Assembly: GCA_002319875.1 (NCBI GenBank)
Contig: DCFS01000334.1
Location: 5,870 to 18,759 of the forward strand
Length of the DNA stretch: 12,890 nt
Direction of reading: 5' to 3'
DNA from: Treponema sp. UBA1798
GTDB taxonomy: Bacteria > Spirochaetota > Spirochaetia > Treponematales > Treponemataceae
Positions 1-7,364 of this stretch are shown here, piece by piece. The position numbers were made by a program, and so were the translations under genes. Under the pieces are notes generated by a model. The model had not been told where the DNA came from, did not search any database, and saw only the letters and a list, made by a program, of their open reading frames with translations. Each line of letters starts with the position of its first letter. The first letter of the stretch is position 1.

Positions 1-7
1 CAAGGGG

Positions 8-57
8 CGGGGTATTAAACCCTCCACACGAATAAAAAAATGTTCTTTATTCCTCCC
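8..57. repeat. Degenerate dispersed repeat, copy A
   Basis: This 50-base stretch aligns without gaps, at a constant offset of 3105, to bases 3113-3162 on the other side of ppdK. By hand count 33 of 50 positions match. The conserved blocks are GGGTATTAAAC (10-20), ACACGA (26-31), TAAA (33-36) and TTCCT (50-54). Base composition is AT-rich, so part of the identity is expected by chance, but the 11-base and 6-base blocks in register are not trivial. The nature of the element is unknown. Confidence 0.45.
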
Positions 58-255
58 TCCTTTATAAAATCAGTTCATTTATTTACGCAAAAATATCAGG
101 TATTTTTCAATTAAAAAAGAACTTTCTCCGTATGATGTACGGATTAAACCAAAAACATCGAATCTGCGGAAGCAAAGTGCTTTTTGATACCGACTATACC
201 GACCGCCTGTAAATCACCTCATATAGCATCTTATTTCTGATTATATATAGACTAA
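58..255. other. Non-coding region upstream of ppdK
   Basis: No convincing gene is present here. There is a small perfect inverted repeat at 127-143 (6-bp stem TCCGTA/TACGGA, 5-base loop) with no following T-run. There is also a short AAGCA/TGCTT hairpin at 170-182 followed by three T. The second could be a weak plus-strand terminator for a gene to the left of the window. Neither is strong. A 26-codon reading frame at 132-212 has no ribosome binding site and is not called. Confidence 0.5.
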
Positions 256-284
256 TTGACAGTAAAGTATTTTCAATGTAATAT
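256..284 (+). promoter_or_regulatory. Sigma-70-type promoter of ppdK
   Basis: A perfect -35 hexamer TTGACA lies at 256-261. It is followed after exactly 17 bases by TAATAT at 279-284, which matches the -10 consensus at 4 of 6 positions. The predicted start of transcription is near 290-292, giving a leader of about 30 bases before the ppdK ribosome binding site. This is the best promoter match seen in the window. It agrees with ppdK being a single-gene unit. Confidence 0.7.
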
Positions 285-322
285 TTTCTGTTCCTATCTA
301 TATCCTTTTTTTGGAGTTATAA

Positions 323-3025
323 ATGGTAAAAACCAAACTTGTTTACTTTTTCGGAGACGGAAAAGCTGAAGGCAATGCAGAGATGCGTGCCGAACTTGGC
401 GGAAAAGGCGCCAATCTTGCAGAAATGACCAACATCGGAGTCCCTGTCCCTCCGGGATTCACTATCGCAACAGATGTTTGTAAAATGTTCTATGAAAACA
501 ACAAACAGTATCCCGAGCAGCTAAAGGAAGATGTAGCAAAAAATCTTGCCAAGCTGGAAAAAACATTCGGAAAAAAACTCGGTGATGAAAAAGACCCCCT
601 GCTTGTTTCCGTACGTTCAGGCGCAGCAATTTCAATGCCCGGTATGATGGATACAATTCTTAATCTCGGTCTTAATGACCGATCAGTTCTCAGTCTTGCA
701 AAAAAGACGGACAATCCACGTTTTGCCTGGGACGCATACCGCCGCTTTATCCAGATGTTCGGCGATGTTGCAATGGGTGTACCGCATGATGAATTTGAAA
801 AAATTATTTCCGAAGTAAAATCCCATAAGGGAAAGGTTCTTGATACCGAACTCGATACCGATGAACTGCAGGAAATTGTTACAAAATACAAAGCTCTGTA
901 TAAAAAATCAACGGGAAATGATTTCCCTCAGGATCCTGTCGACCAGATGTGGCATGCTATTGATGCCGTATTCGGTTCATGGAATAATCCGCGGGCAATC
1001 AAATACCGCGAACTGAACAACATCAAAGGCCTGAAAGGAACAGCTGTTACCGTCATGGCAATGGTATTCGGTAATATGGGTAACGATTCCGGTACAGGTG
1101 TGTGCTTCAGCCGGAATGCTGCAACCGGAGAAAACAAATTTTACGGCGAATATCTGATGAATGCACAGGGCGAAGATGTCGTTGCAGGCATCCGCACACC
1201 GCAGGAAATTGACCAGCTTTCAAAAGAAAACCCAAAAGTCTACCAGCAGCTTCTCGACATCCGGGAAAAACTCGAGAAACACTACCATGACATGCAGGAT
1301 ATGGAATTTACCGTTCAGCAGGGCATTTTGTACTTCCTTCAGTGCCGCAATGGTAAACGTACCGGAGCTGCAGCTGTCAAAATGGCAGTAGACATGGTTG
1401 GTGAAGGACTTATCACAAAAGAACAGGCAATGATGCGTGTTGAACCACAGCACCTCGACCAACTGCTTCACCCCATGCTCGACGCAAAGGCAGTTAAAAA
1501 AGCTGAAAAAATTGCAGACGGCCTCAATGCTTCTCCGGGAGCAGGATGCGGTCAGATTGTATTTACTGCAGAAGATGCTGAAAAACAGGCAAATGCCGGA
1601 AAAAAAGTACTGCTTGTCCGCAAGGAAACAAGTCCTGACGATATTTCCGGTATGGCAGCCGCACAGGGTATTCTTACCGCTACAGGAGGACGTACCAGCC
1701 ATGCGGCAGTCGTTGCACGCGGTATGGGAAAACCATGTGTATCCGGTGTCAGCGCAATAAAATTCCTTTCAGAAAAAGAAATCAGAATCGGGGATAAAAC
1801 CTATAAAGAAGGTGACTGGTTTACTATCGACGGAACTACTGGTTACGTATATGAAGGACAGCTGCCGCTCGTAGATGCCACATTCTCGAAAGAACTTGAT
1901 ACGTTTATGGAGTGGTGTGATGAAATCCGTAATAATTCAGTCCGCACACCGGAAACCGGTAAGAAAATAAAGGGCTTCGGTGTACGTGCCAATGGAGACC
2001 TTCCGATCGATGCCGAACACGCATTCCATTTCGGTGCGGAAGGTATCGGACTTTGCCGTACGGAGCATATGTTTTTCGATCCTGCCAAACTCATTTATTT
2101 TCAGGCAATGATCGGCTGCGATACAACTGAAATGCGTGAAAAAGCGCTCGAAAAGATTCTGCCGCTCCAGAAGAACGACTTCCTCGGAATCTTCAAAGCA
2201 ATGAAGGGAAAACCTGTCGTTATCCGATTCCTTGATCCTCCTCTCCATGAATTCATCCCGAGAGATGAAGAAGGAACAAGGAAAGTACAGAAAGTCCTCG
2301 AAGAGGAAGGTACAAAGATTGACCTCAAGACACTTGAGCTTAAATTTAATGGCCTCAAGGAATTTAACCCGATGCTTGGCCACCGCGGTTGTCGTCTGAC
2401 CATTACGTATCCTGAAATATACAAGATGCAGACCGAAGCTGTCGTACTTGCAGCAATTGAATGCCAGAAATCAGGAGAGAAGGTCTCACCGTATATTATG
2501 ATCCCGATTGTCTGCGACTACAAAGAACTCGGCATCATCAGAAAGGAATGTGAAGAAGTTATCGACCGCGTTGAAAAAGAAGCAGGCGTAAAGATGCCGA
2601 TCGAAATCGGAACCATGATCGAAGTACCGAGAGCAGCATTGCTTTCCGGAAAAATTGCGGAAGTGGCAGATTTTTACAGCTTCGGTACAAACGACCTGAC
2701 GCAGATGACGTTCGCGTTCAGCCGGGACGATGCAGGTAAATTCCTCGATTCATACTACAAACGCAATATTCTCGAAAATGATCCGTTCAAGACACTTGAT
2801 GAGGAAGGTGTCGGCAAACTGCTTAAATACGCTGTAGACGAAGCCCGCAAGGTAAAACCGGATTTTCACTGTGGTATTTGCGGCGAACACGGCGGAGATC
2901 CCCAGACTATCGACTTCTGCTATCGTGCAGGACTCAACTATGTTTCCTGTTCACCGTATCGTGTTCCGATAGCACGCCTGGCAGCAGCTCAGGCTGTTAT
3001 CCGTAACTCCTCTGCAAAAAAATAA
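323..3025 (+). CDS. ppdK: Pyruvate, phosphate dikinase
   Basis: This enzyme interconverts pyruvate, ATP and phosphate with phosphoenolpyruvate, AMP and pyrophosphate in the cytoplasm. In anaerobes it often runs in the glycolytic direction. The 900 residues match the full family length. An N-terminal nucleotide-binding region comes first (about residues 1-340, with GGKGANLAEM near the start). The phosphohistidine domain follows, with GGRTSHAAVVARGMG and catalytic His460. The C-terminal PEP/pyruvate barrel carries FGTNDLTQ (787-794) and the catalytic Cys853 in CGEHGGDP. Thr458, two residues before the His, corresponds to the Thr phosphorylated in plant enzymes, but no regulatory kinase gene is visible here. 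GGAG at 313-316 lies six bases before the ATG and fixes the start. The gene stands alone between its promoter and a strong terminator. Nothing is truncated. Confidence 0.97.
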   Translation: MVKTKLVYFFGDGKAEGNAEMRAELGGKGANLAEMTNIGVPVPPGFTIATDVCKMFYENNKQYPEQLKEDVAKNLAKLEKTFGKKLGDEKDPLLVSVRSGAAISMPGMMDTILNLGLNDRSVLSLAKKTDNPRFAWDAYRRFIQMFGDVAMGVPHDEFEKIISEVKSHKGKVLDTELDTDELQEIVTKYKALYKKSTGNDFPQDPVDQMWHAIDAVFGSWNNPRAIKYRELNNIKGLKGTAVTVMAMVFGNMGNDSGTGVCFSRNAATGENKFYGEYLMNAQGEDVVAGIRTPQEIDQLSKENPKVYQQLLDIREKLEKHYHDMQDMEFTVQQGILYFLQCRNGKRTGAAAVKMAVDMVGEGLITKEQAMMRVEPQHLDQLLHPMLDAKAVKKAEKIADGLNASPGAGCGQIVFTAEDAEKQANAGKKVLLVRKETSPDDISGMAAAQGILTATGGRTSHAAVVARGMGKPCVSGVSAIKFLSEKEIRIGDKTYKEGDWFTIDGTTGYVYEGQLPLVDATFSKELDTFMEWCDEIRNNSVRTPETGKKIKGFGVRANGDLPIDAEHAFHFGAEGIGLCRTEHMFFDPAKLIYFQAMIGCDTTEMREKALEKILPLQKNDFLGIFKAMKGKPVVIRFLDPPLHEFIPRDEEGTRKVQKVLEEEGTKIDLKTLELKFNGLKEFNPMLGHRGCRLTITYPEIYKMQTEAVVLAAIECQKSGEKVSPYIMIPIVCDYKELGIIRKECEEVIDRVEKEAGVKMPIEIGTMIEVPRAALLSGKIAEVADFYSFGTNDLTQMTFAFSRDDAGKFLDSYYKRNILENDPFKTLDEEGVGKLLKYAVDEARKVKPDFHCGICGEHGGDPQTIDFCYRAGLNYVSCSPYRVPIARLAAAQAVIRNSSAKK

Positions 3026-3031
3026 TAACTG

Positions 3032-3079
3032 AAAAAAACGGCATACCACGACGCATTGCATCATGATATGCCGTTTTTT
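3032..3079. terminator. Strong hairpin terminator after ppdK, probably bidirectional
   Basis: A 13-bp perfect stem pairs 3033-3045 (AAAAAACGGCATA) with 3067-3079 (TATGCCGTTTTTT) across a loop of 21 bases. It starts eight bases after the ppdK stop codon. The GC core followed by a T6 run fits an intrinsic terminator on the plus strand. The A-run on the left arm makes a T-run on the other strand. It can therefore also stop transcripts coming from the convergent membrane protein gene at 3182-3517. Confidence 0.85.
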
Positions 3080-3112
3080 AAAGGTCATACGCCGCCTGTT
3101 TACAACCGGGTT

Positions 3113-3162
3113 CCGGGTATTAAACAACTTACACGATTAAATAGAACGTTTAATTTCCTGCC
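3113..3162. repeat. Degenerate dispersed repeat, copy B
   Basis: This is the partner of the element at 8-57, in the same orientation and without gaps. GGGTATTAAAC is at 3115-3125, ACACGA at 3131-3136 and TTCCT at 3155-3159. The five bases between the first two blocks differ completely between copies, while the flanking blocks are exact. It lies between the ppdK terminator and the 3' end of the convergent membrane protein gene. What it does is unknown. Confidence 0.45.
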
Positions 3163-3181
3163 TTTTTTTTATTCTTTCCAG

Positions 3182-3517
3182 TTACTTTGCTTCAGTTTTT
3201 CTTAATATGGCTGTCATAAAAATAGTGGCAACAAGAAGTATAGTCAGATATAATAGCGCAAGGTATATAAGTATCTGCGGCATAAGAATCATCATAAAAC
3301 CACAAATAATCGTAAGCATTCCGACGAGTACGGAAAAATAACCGCATGTTTTTCCAAGTGTACGGCTGCTTCTTCGTTTCCGTTCATCATTTATACTTCT
3401 ATAATCCGAAAGCAGGGACAAATATTTATCAGAGAGAAAATAAATACCGGCAGCAACAAAAGCAATTCCAACCAGTATAAAAGCGATACCTATTATTATA
3501 ACTTTCATTTTTTCCAT
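3182..3517 (-). CDS. Small membrane protein, DUF3784-like
   Basis: The protein has 111 residues and about three hydrophobic helices (roughly 5-28, 58-78 and 82-104). A polar stretch between the first and second helices contains NDERKRRSSRTLGK. This layout, a helix, a charged loop and then a helical hairpin, resembles the DUF3784 group of small membrane proteins, but the match is from memory and weak. Its function is unknown. The first in-frame ATG is at 3517, because a TAA lies four codons upstream. No ribosome binding site sits at normal distance; AGGAGG at 3534-3539 is 16 bases away. A second ATG three codons in (3508) has GGAAAA just before it and could be the true start. The gene is divergent from the helicase gene and convergent with ppdK. 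Confidence 0.7.
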   Translation of the reverse strand: MEKMKVIIIGIAFILVGIAFVAAGIYFLSDKYLSLLSDYRSINDERKRRSSRTLGKTCGYFSVLVGMLTIICGFMMILMPQILIYLALLYLTILLVATIFMTAILRKTEAK

Positions 3518-3522
3518 ACAAT

Positions 3523-3531
3523 ATTATACCA
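3523..3531 (-). promoter_or_regulatory. Extended -10 promoter element for the small membrane protein
   Basis: On the minus strand TGGTATAAT forms a perfect -10 hexamer (3523-3528) with an upstream TGN extension. No good -35 is seen at 16-18 bases. The hexamer ends only five bases before the ATG at 3517. If it is used, transcription would start at or within the start codon, giving a leaderless message or one that begins translation at the ATG at 3508. Confidence 0.4.
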
Positions 3532-3569
3532 TACCTCCTGCATAATTACATCGTAACATTGTCATTCCG

Positions 3570-5741
3570 GTGTTTTTAAACTACAATACATCTGTGGACT
3601 CTTTTCTTTCTCTGTTAAATGAGCAACAGCTGTCTGCAGTAAAAAATACAGAAGGATATATCCGCGTTATGGCAGGTGCAGGCTCGGGCAAAACACGTAC
3701 GCTTATTTCGCGTTACTGTTATCTTGTTTCCGAACTCGGTATTGCTCCGGGAAATATATTGTGTGTCACATTTACAAACCGCGCAGCAAACGAAATGAAA
3801 TCCCGCGTACGAAATCAACTCGGTGATATGGACCTTGGTTTCATCTGTACTTTTCATGCTTTCTGTGTACAGCTTTTAAAAGAAGATATTCATGTTCTTA
3901 ATTACCCGAAAAATTTCATCATACTGGATACAGAAGATGAAAGAGAAATCCTTCTGCGCATATTTGCAGATATGCATCTGACGTCAAGAGATACGACGAT
4001 ACAAAATACCATTGATAACGTTCTTGAAGCAAAAAAGATGGAAGTTGATACCTATATAGACGATATTTATCGCCTTAATAACGAACAATTAAAAGCACGC
4101 TTTGAGACAGCCGGTGAACGTAATCAGCAGATATTCCTGAGATATATTTACGAACAAAAAAAGTGTTTCGGTCTGGATTTCAACGACCTTATTAATTTTG
4201 CAACATACATACTTGAAAACTTTCCGGCTGTACACGAAAAATGGCAGGAACGCATGCAGTATGTTATGGTTGATGAATTTCAGGATGTCAGTAAAAAACA
4301 ATACCGCATCGCACAACTGCTTTCCGCAAAACATGGTAATCTGTTTATTGTAGGCGACAGTGACCAGACAATTTATTCATGGAGAGGTTCACATGTACAC
4401 CTTTTTCTCGATTTTGACAAAAAGTATGCCGAATCCAGAACATTTCTCCTTACAGAAAACTATCGTTCAACTCCTCAGATTCTTGCAGCTTCCAATATGC
4501 TCATTTCGAAAAACACCATCCGGTATCCGAAAAAATTAACAGCATCACAACCCGCCGGCCCCAAACCACAATACTGCCACTGCAAAAGTGAACAGGAAGA
4601 ATCGTTATGGATATACAACCATATACATAAACTTATCGAGGCCGGTACATTTCCGGGTGATATAGCCGTTTTGTATCGGGCGCACTATCTTTCCAGATCT
4701 ATTGAAGAATGTTTTATACAAAAAAAACTTCCATATAAATTCTATAGCGGAATTGAATTTTATTCACGGAGAGAAATAAAGGATCTGATCTGCTATCTTC
4801 GCATGATCACAGCTGCCGATGACGTTGCTTTTTTGCGTACCATAAATATGCCGTCGCGAAAGATAGGCAAAACAAAAATAAATCTTTTGAAAAATTTGGC
4901 AGAAACACAAAATATTTCGCTGTATGAAACACTTAAAAAAAATATCCTGATACCACAGTTAGAAGGTACACAGGCAAAGCAATATATAGAGGCAATTGAA
5001 TCGGTACGTACCAGTTATAAGACTATGAAACTGGGAACCATACTGCAAACTATTATGGACAAAACAGGTTATGAAGCAAGTCTCCGTTTACAGGGAGACC
5101 AGAACAGGCTCGACAATGTTGCTGAACTAAAACGAGCCGTAGAAAATGCCGGTCAGGATGACGATGCAAATCTGGAAGATTTCCTTGACCATATTGCATT
5201 ATTCACAGATCTTGACAGGGAGGAAAAAAAGGAAACCGTAAAACTGATGACTATTCACACTGCCAAAGGGATGGAATTCCCCTATGTTTTTATCTGCGGC
5301 CTGAATGAAGGAATATTTCCATCACGGAAAACGCTTACTCCTGAAGACATGGAAGAAGAACGGCGTATTGCATACGTCGCTATGACACGTGCAGAAAAAC
5401 AGCTTTTTCTTAGTGACAGTGAAGGAATTGCCAATGACGGTATATTTAAATATCCATCACGCTTTATTTTTGACGCCGGGAAAGAAAATATTGATTACGA
5501 AAAGGAACTTGATAAATCATTTTCTGAACAAGCATTAAAACTGATTACATATGATGAAGAGCATTTAAAAAAGATAAAAACATCTCTTGAAGTGAATACA
5601 CGTGTCAGCCATCCCGTATTCGGTAATGGCACAATCGTTTCCGTCGATTCCAGAAACTTCTGCTATTTCATACAATTCGATAATTTGAAGACAACAAGAA
5701 GTATACGCTTTGATACACACATTACTTCAATAGAAAACTGA
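3570..5741 (+). CDS. UvrD/PcrA/Rep-type superfamily 1A DNA helicase
   Basis: This is an ATP-driven 3'-5' DNA helicase of the UvrD/PcrA/Rep group, which acts in repair and in clearing replication forks. All the SF1A motifs are present in order: Q motif LNEQQLSAV (16-24), Walker A AGAGSGKT (35-42), motif Ia TFTNRAANEMK, Walker B DEFQD (235-239), motif III GDSDQTIYSWRG (from 262), motif IV TENYRS, motif V TIHTAKGMEF (from 561) and motif VI RRIAYVAMTRAEK (from 598). The C-terminal tail contains VSHPVFGNGTIVSVD, the small Tudor-like domain typical of PcrA and UvrD. The length of 723 residues is normal for the family. The likely start is GTG at 3570, because family members begin shortly before the Q motif. 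No ribosome binding site is visible, so the start is uncertain by a few codons. Whether it is the pcrA or uvrD orthologue cannot be settled here. The 3' end overlaps the convergent gene by 20 bases. Confidence 0.93.
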   Translation: MFLNYNTSVDSFLSLLNEQQLSAVKNTEGYIRVMAGAGSGKTRTLISRYCYLVSELGIAPGNILCVTFTNRAANEMKSRVRNQLGDMDLGFICTFHAFCVQLLKEDIHVLNYPKNFIILDTEDEREILLRIFADMHLTSRDTTIQNTIDNVLEAKKMEVDTYIDDIYRLNNEQLKARFETAGERNQQIFLRYIYEQKKCFGLDFNDLINFATYILENFPAVHEKWQERMQYVMVDEFQDVSKKQYRIAQLLSAKHGNLFIVGDSDQTIYSWRGSHVHLFLDFDKKYAESRTFLLTENYRSTPQILAASNMLISKNTIRYPKKLTASQPAGPKPQYCHCKSEQEESLWIYNHIHKLIEAGTFPGDIAVLYRAHYLSRSIEECFIQKKLPYKFYSGIEFYSRREIKDLICYLRMITAADDVAFLRTINMPSRKIGKTKINLLKNLAETQNISLYETLKKNILIPQLEGTQAKQYIEAIESVRTSYKTMKLGTILQTIMDKTGYEASLRLQGDQNRLDNVAELKRAVENAGQDDDANLEDFLDHIALFTDLDREEKKETVKLMTIHTAKGMEFPYVFICGLNEGIFPSRKTLTPEDMEEERRIAYVAMTRAEKQLFLSDSEGIANDGIFKYPSRFIFDAGKENIDYEKELDKSFSEQALKLITYDEEHLKKIKTSLEVNTRVSHPVFGNGTIVSVDSRNFCYFIQFDNLKTTRSIRFDTHITSIEN

Positions 5742-6192
5742 TTTTTTCCAGAACTTTTGACGCCCTTGTATGTGAAGTAATAACTGCAGTTCTTGTTTTA
5801 CCGTTTTTATCTTTAAATTCCATTATCAGTTTATCTGCTACTGATGAAAACAGCACATCATACCATTTATGTCTCTGGATAGTAAATTTTACAGAATCAA
5901 GCGCATGAATTGCGAGCAGCTGCTCTACAGGAACCTTACCATGCACAGCCTGCCTGAACATCATGCTCATCGCAGATTCATAAGGATGTACATAAAAATA
6001 AAGCCCCTGTTCACAGAAAACCAGAAGTCCCCATAATTCTTCGCTTACCGAAGTTCTTTCCAGATTCAAAGCGGTAAAAGTTTCCCGGTCAGCTTCAAGG
6101 CTTACCATTTCAAGCGATTGAACTTTATCGTTTACCCTTTCTGAGAATTCCTTATAAAATTTTCTGACTTCTTTTTGCTGTCCGTAATTCAT
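5722..6192 (-). CDS. Uncharacterised 156-residue cytoplasmic protein
   Basis: I do not recognise this family. There is no signal peptide or membrane helix. The first 45 residues or so are charged and look helical. The remainder (about 50-156) looks like a chain of beta strands, including WGLLVFCEQGLYFYVHP, SVKFTIQRHKWYDVLF and KLIMEFKDKNGKTRTAVIT. It ends in a helix, KVLEKISFLLK. That order, several strands followed by a final helix, would suit a bacterial PH-like domain, but this is only inference. The ATG at 6192 lies 11 bases after the immunophilin stop codon with no strong ribosome binding site. It is probably expressed by read-through or translational coupling from that gene. The last 20 bases overlap the 3' end of the convergent helicase gene. 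Confidence 0.75.
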   Translation of the reverse strand: MNYGQQKEVRKFYKEFSERVNDKVQSLEMVSLEADRETFTALNLERTSVSEELWGLLVFCEQGLYFYVHPYESAMSMMFRQAVHGKVPVEQLLAIHALDSVKFTIQRHKWYDVLFSSVADKLIMEFKDKNGKTRTAVITSHTRASKVLEKISFLLK

Positions 6193-6203
6193 AGACCGTC
6201 GTA

Positions 6204-7235
6204 TCAGTTTTTAATCAGTTCAATATCAAAAGCAAGATATGCATTACCTGGAATTACACCCGGATACCCCTGCTCACCATAGGCCAATTCCGGAGGAAGC
6301 ACAATCGTACGCTTTTCTCCAAGTTTCATATCCTGAACCATAATATCAAAACCGGGAATCATCTGTCCGCCGGCCGTCATGAATGTAAGAGGGCCTCTGC
6401 CTTTCGACTGGTCAAATACTTTTCCGCTGATAAGGTAACCTTTGTAGTCTACAGATACATTCTTTCCCTTACCGGTTTTATTTCCCTTTCCCTCAAGAAT
6501 CGTTTTGTAATAAATTCCATGAGAATCTTTCGTATACTCCGGAAAATTTTTCTCAATGAGTTTAATCTGATCAGAAAAAGCTGCTTCTTTTTTTGTATTA
6601 GCGGCCTTTAAGACAGCCGATAATCTGTCATTAAAATCTGTTTGAGTATCTGCAAATTTTTCAGCATCTTTTCCCTGACGGAATATGGTAACTTCTACAA
6701 TTTTATCACCCTGCTGGATGGAATTTACAACATCCTGACCGCTTATTACTTTACCGAATATAGTATGCTTTCCGTTAAGCCATGGTGTATCCTTATGGGT
6801 AATAAAAAACTGGCTTCCATTCGTACCCGGACCTGCATTTGCCATAGCAAGAATACCGGGCCCATCAAATTTAAGGCTGTCAACCAGTTCATCAGGAAAC
6901 TGATATCCCGGACCACCGGTTCCATTGCCGTAAGGATCTCCACCCTGTATCATAAAATCAGCGATAACACGATGAAATTTCAAACCGTTGTAAAAAGGTT
7001 TCCCATTTGCAGCATCAAGTTTTCCTTCTGCAAGACCAATGAAATTAGTTACCGTCAACGGAGTCTGTTTATAATACAACTCCAAAACAATGTCCCCTTT
7101 TGATGTTCCCATCACTGAAAAAAGGCCTTCTTTTCCTTCAATCGCTTTCATGCTTTTCTCCGTCGGTTTACAGAAACCGGTTGATATTGCTGTACAGACT
7201 ACCGCACATACAGCTAAAAGTTTTCTGTCTTTCAT
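6204..7235 (-). CDS. Exported cyclophilin-FKBP fusion peptidyl-prolyl isomerase
   Basis: This is a two-domain prolyl cis-trans isomerase, probably acting on proteins outside the cytoplasmic membrane. A hydrophobic N-terminal signal ends at Cys22 (STGFC), so it may be a lipoprotein. Phe before the Cys is atypical even for the loose spirochaete lipobox. The cyclophilin domain spans about 40-186: FHRVIADFMIQGGD (87-100, catalytic Arg89), ANAGPGTNGSQFFIT, then Trp152 and His157, matching the drug-site Trp and His of human CypA. A charged linker follows (about 187-235). The FKBP domain (about 240-343) has VDYKGYLISGKVFDQS with Tyr264, Phe274 and Asp275, then Phe296 in place of the usual Trp, and LAYGEQGYPGVIP with Tyr319. 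Both active sites look intact. AGAAGG lies just before the ATG at 7235. The gene is separated from the upstream gene by three hairpins. Confidence 0.92.
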   Translation of the reverse strand: MKDRKLLAVCAVVCTAISTGFCKPTEKSMKAIEGKEGLFSVMGTSKGDIVLELYYKQTPLTVTNFIGLAEGKLDAANGKPFYNGLKFHRVIADFMIQGGDPYGNGTGGPGYQFPDELVDSLKFDGPGILAMANAGPGTNGSQFFITHKDTPWLNGKHTIFGKVISGQDVVNSIQQGDKIVEVTIFRQGKDAEKFADTQTDFNDRLSAVLKAANTKKEAAFSDQIKLIEKNFPEYTKDSHGIYYKTILEGKGNKTGKGKNVSVDYKGYLISGKVFDQSKGRGPLTFMTAGGQMIPGFDIMVQDMKLGEKRTIVLPPELAYGEQGYPGVIPGNAYLAFDIELIKN

Positions 7236-7263
7236 TACAAACCTTCTGTTTTACATATTTGAG

Positions 7264-7297
7264 GCGTATTCAAAAGTCAGACGAGTTTTGAATACGC
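7264..7297. repeat. Perfect inverted repeat H1, 12-bp stem
   Basis: The arms GCGTATTCAAAA (7264-7275) and TTTTGAATACGC (7286-7297) are exact complements around a 10-base loop. It is the member of the three-hairpin run closest to the immunophilin start codon, about 28 bases upstream of it. No T-run follows on the minus strand, so it is not a classic terminator. Its inner part resembles H3 at 7365-7401. Confidence 0.9.
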
Positions 7298-7312
7298 TAC
7301 TTTAATGTATCC

Positions 7313-7361
7313 GCAGAAAATTTACAAATCTTTAAAATACAGAAATTTGTAAATTTTCTGC
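7313..7361. repeat. Perfect inverted repeat H2, 17-bp stem
   Basis: The arms at 7313-7329 (GCAGAAAATTTACAAAT) and 7345-7361 are exact complements with a 15-base loop. The stem is AT-rich and unrelated to H1 and H3 at the base level. It would form in RNA from either strand. It is the middle element of the run. Confidence 0.9.
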
Positions 7362-7364
7362 AAA

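Noticed and set aside
2..67. An open frame entering from the left edge, ending in TAA at 65-67.
   Set aside because: Only 21 codons are visible and they are basic and low in information. The stretch is better explained as a repeat copy than as a gene end.
127..143. A perfect 6-bp hairpin as a terminator.
   Set aside because: It has no T-run close by on either strand, and the stem is short. It may be chance.
132..212. A 26-codon reading frame with two ATG codons upstream of ppdK.
   Set aside because: It has no ribosome binding site, is very short, overlaps a small inverted repeat and resembles no known peptide.
490..2424. Several minus-strand open frames of 80-160 codons inside ppdK.
   Set aside because: They are antisense shadows of a highly conserved coding gene. 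They have no ribosome binding sites or recognisable domains.
3534..3539. AGGAGG as the ribosome binding site of the small membrane protein.
   Set aside because: It is 16 bases from the first possible ATG. The ATG directly after it reads only two codons before a stop.
6642..7103. A 153-codon plus-strand open frame inside the immunophilin gene.
   Set aside because: It is antisense to a clearly conserved two-domain protein, and its translation shows no family features.
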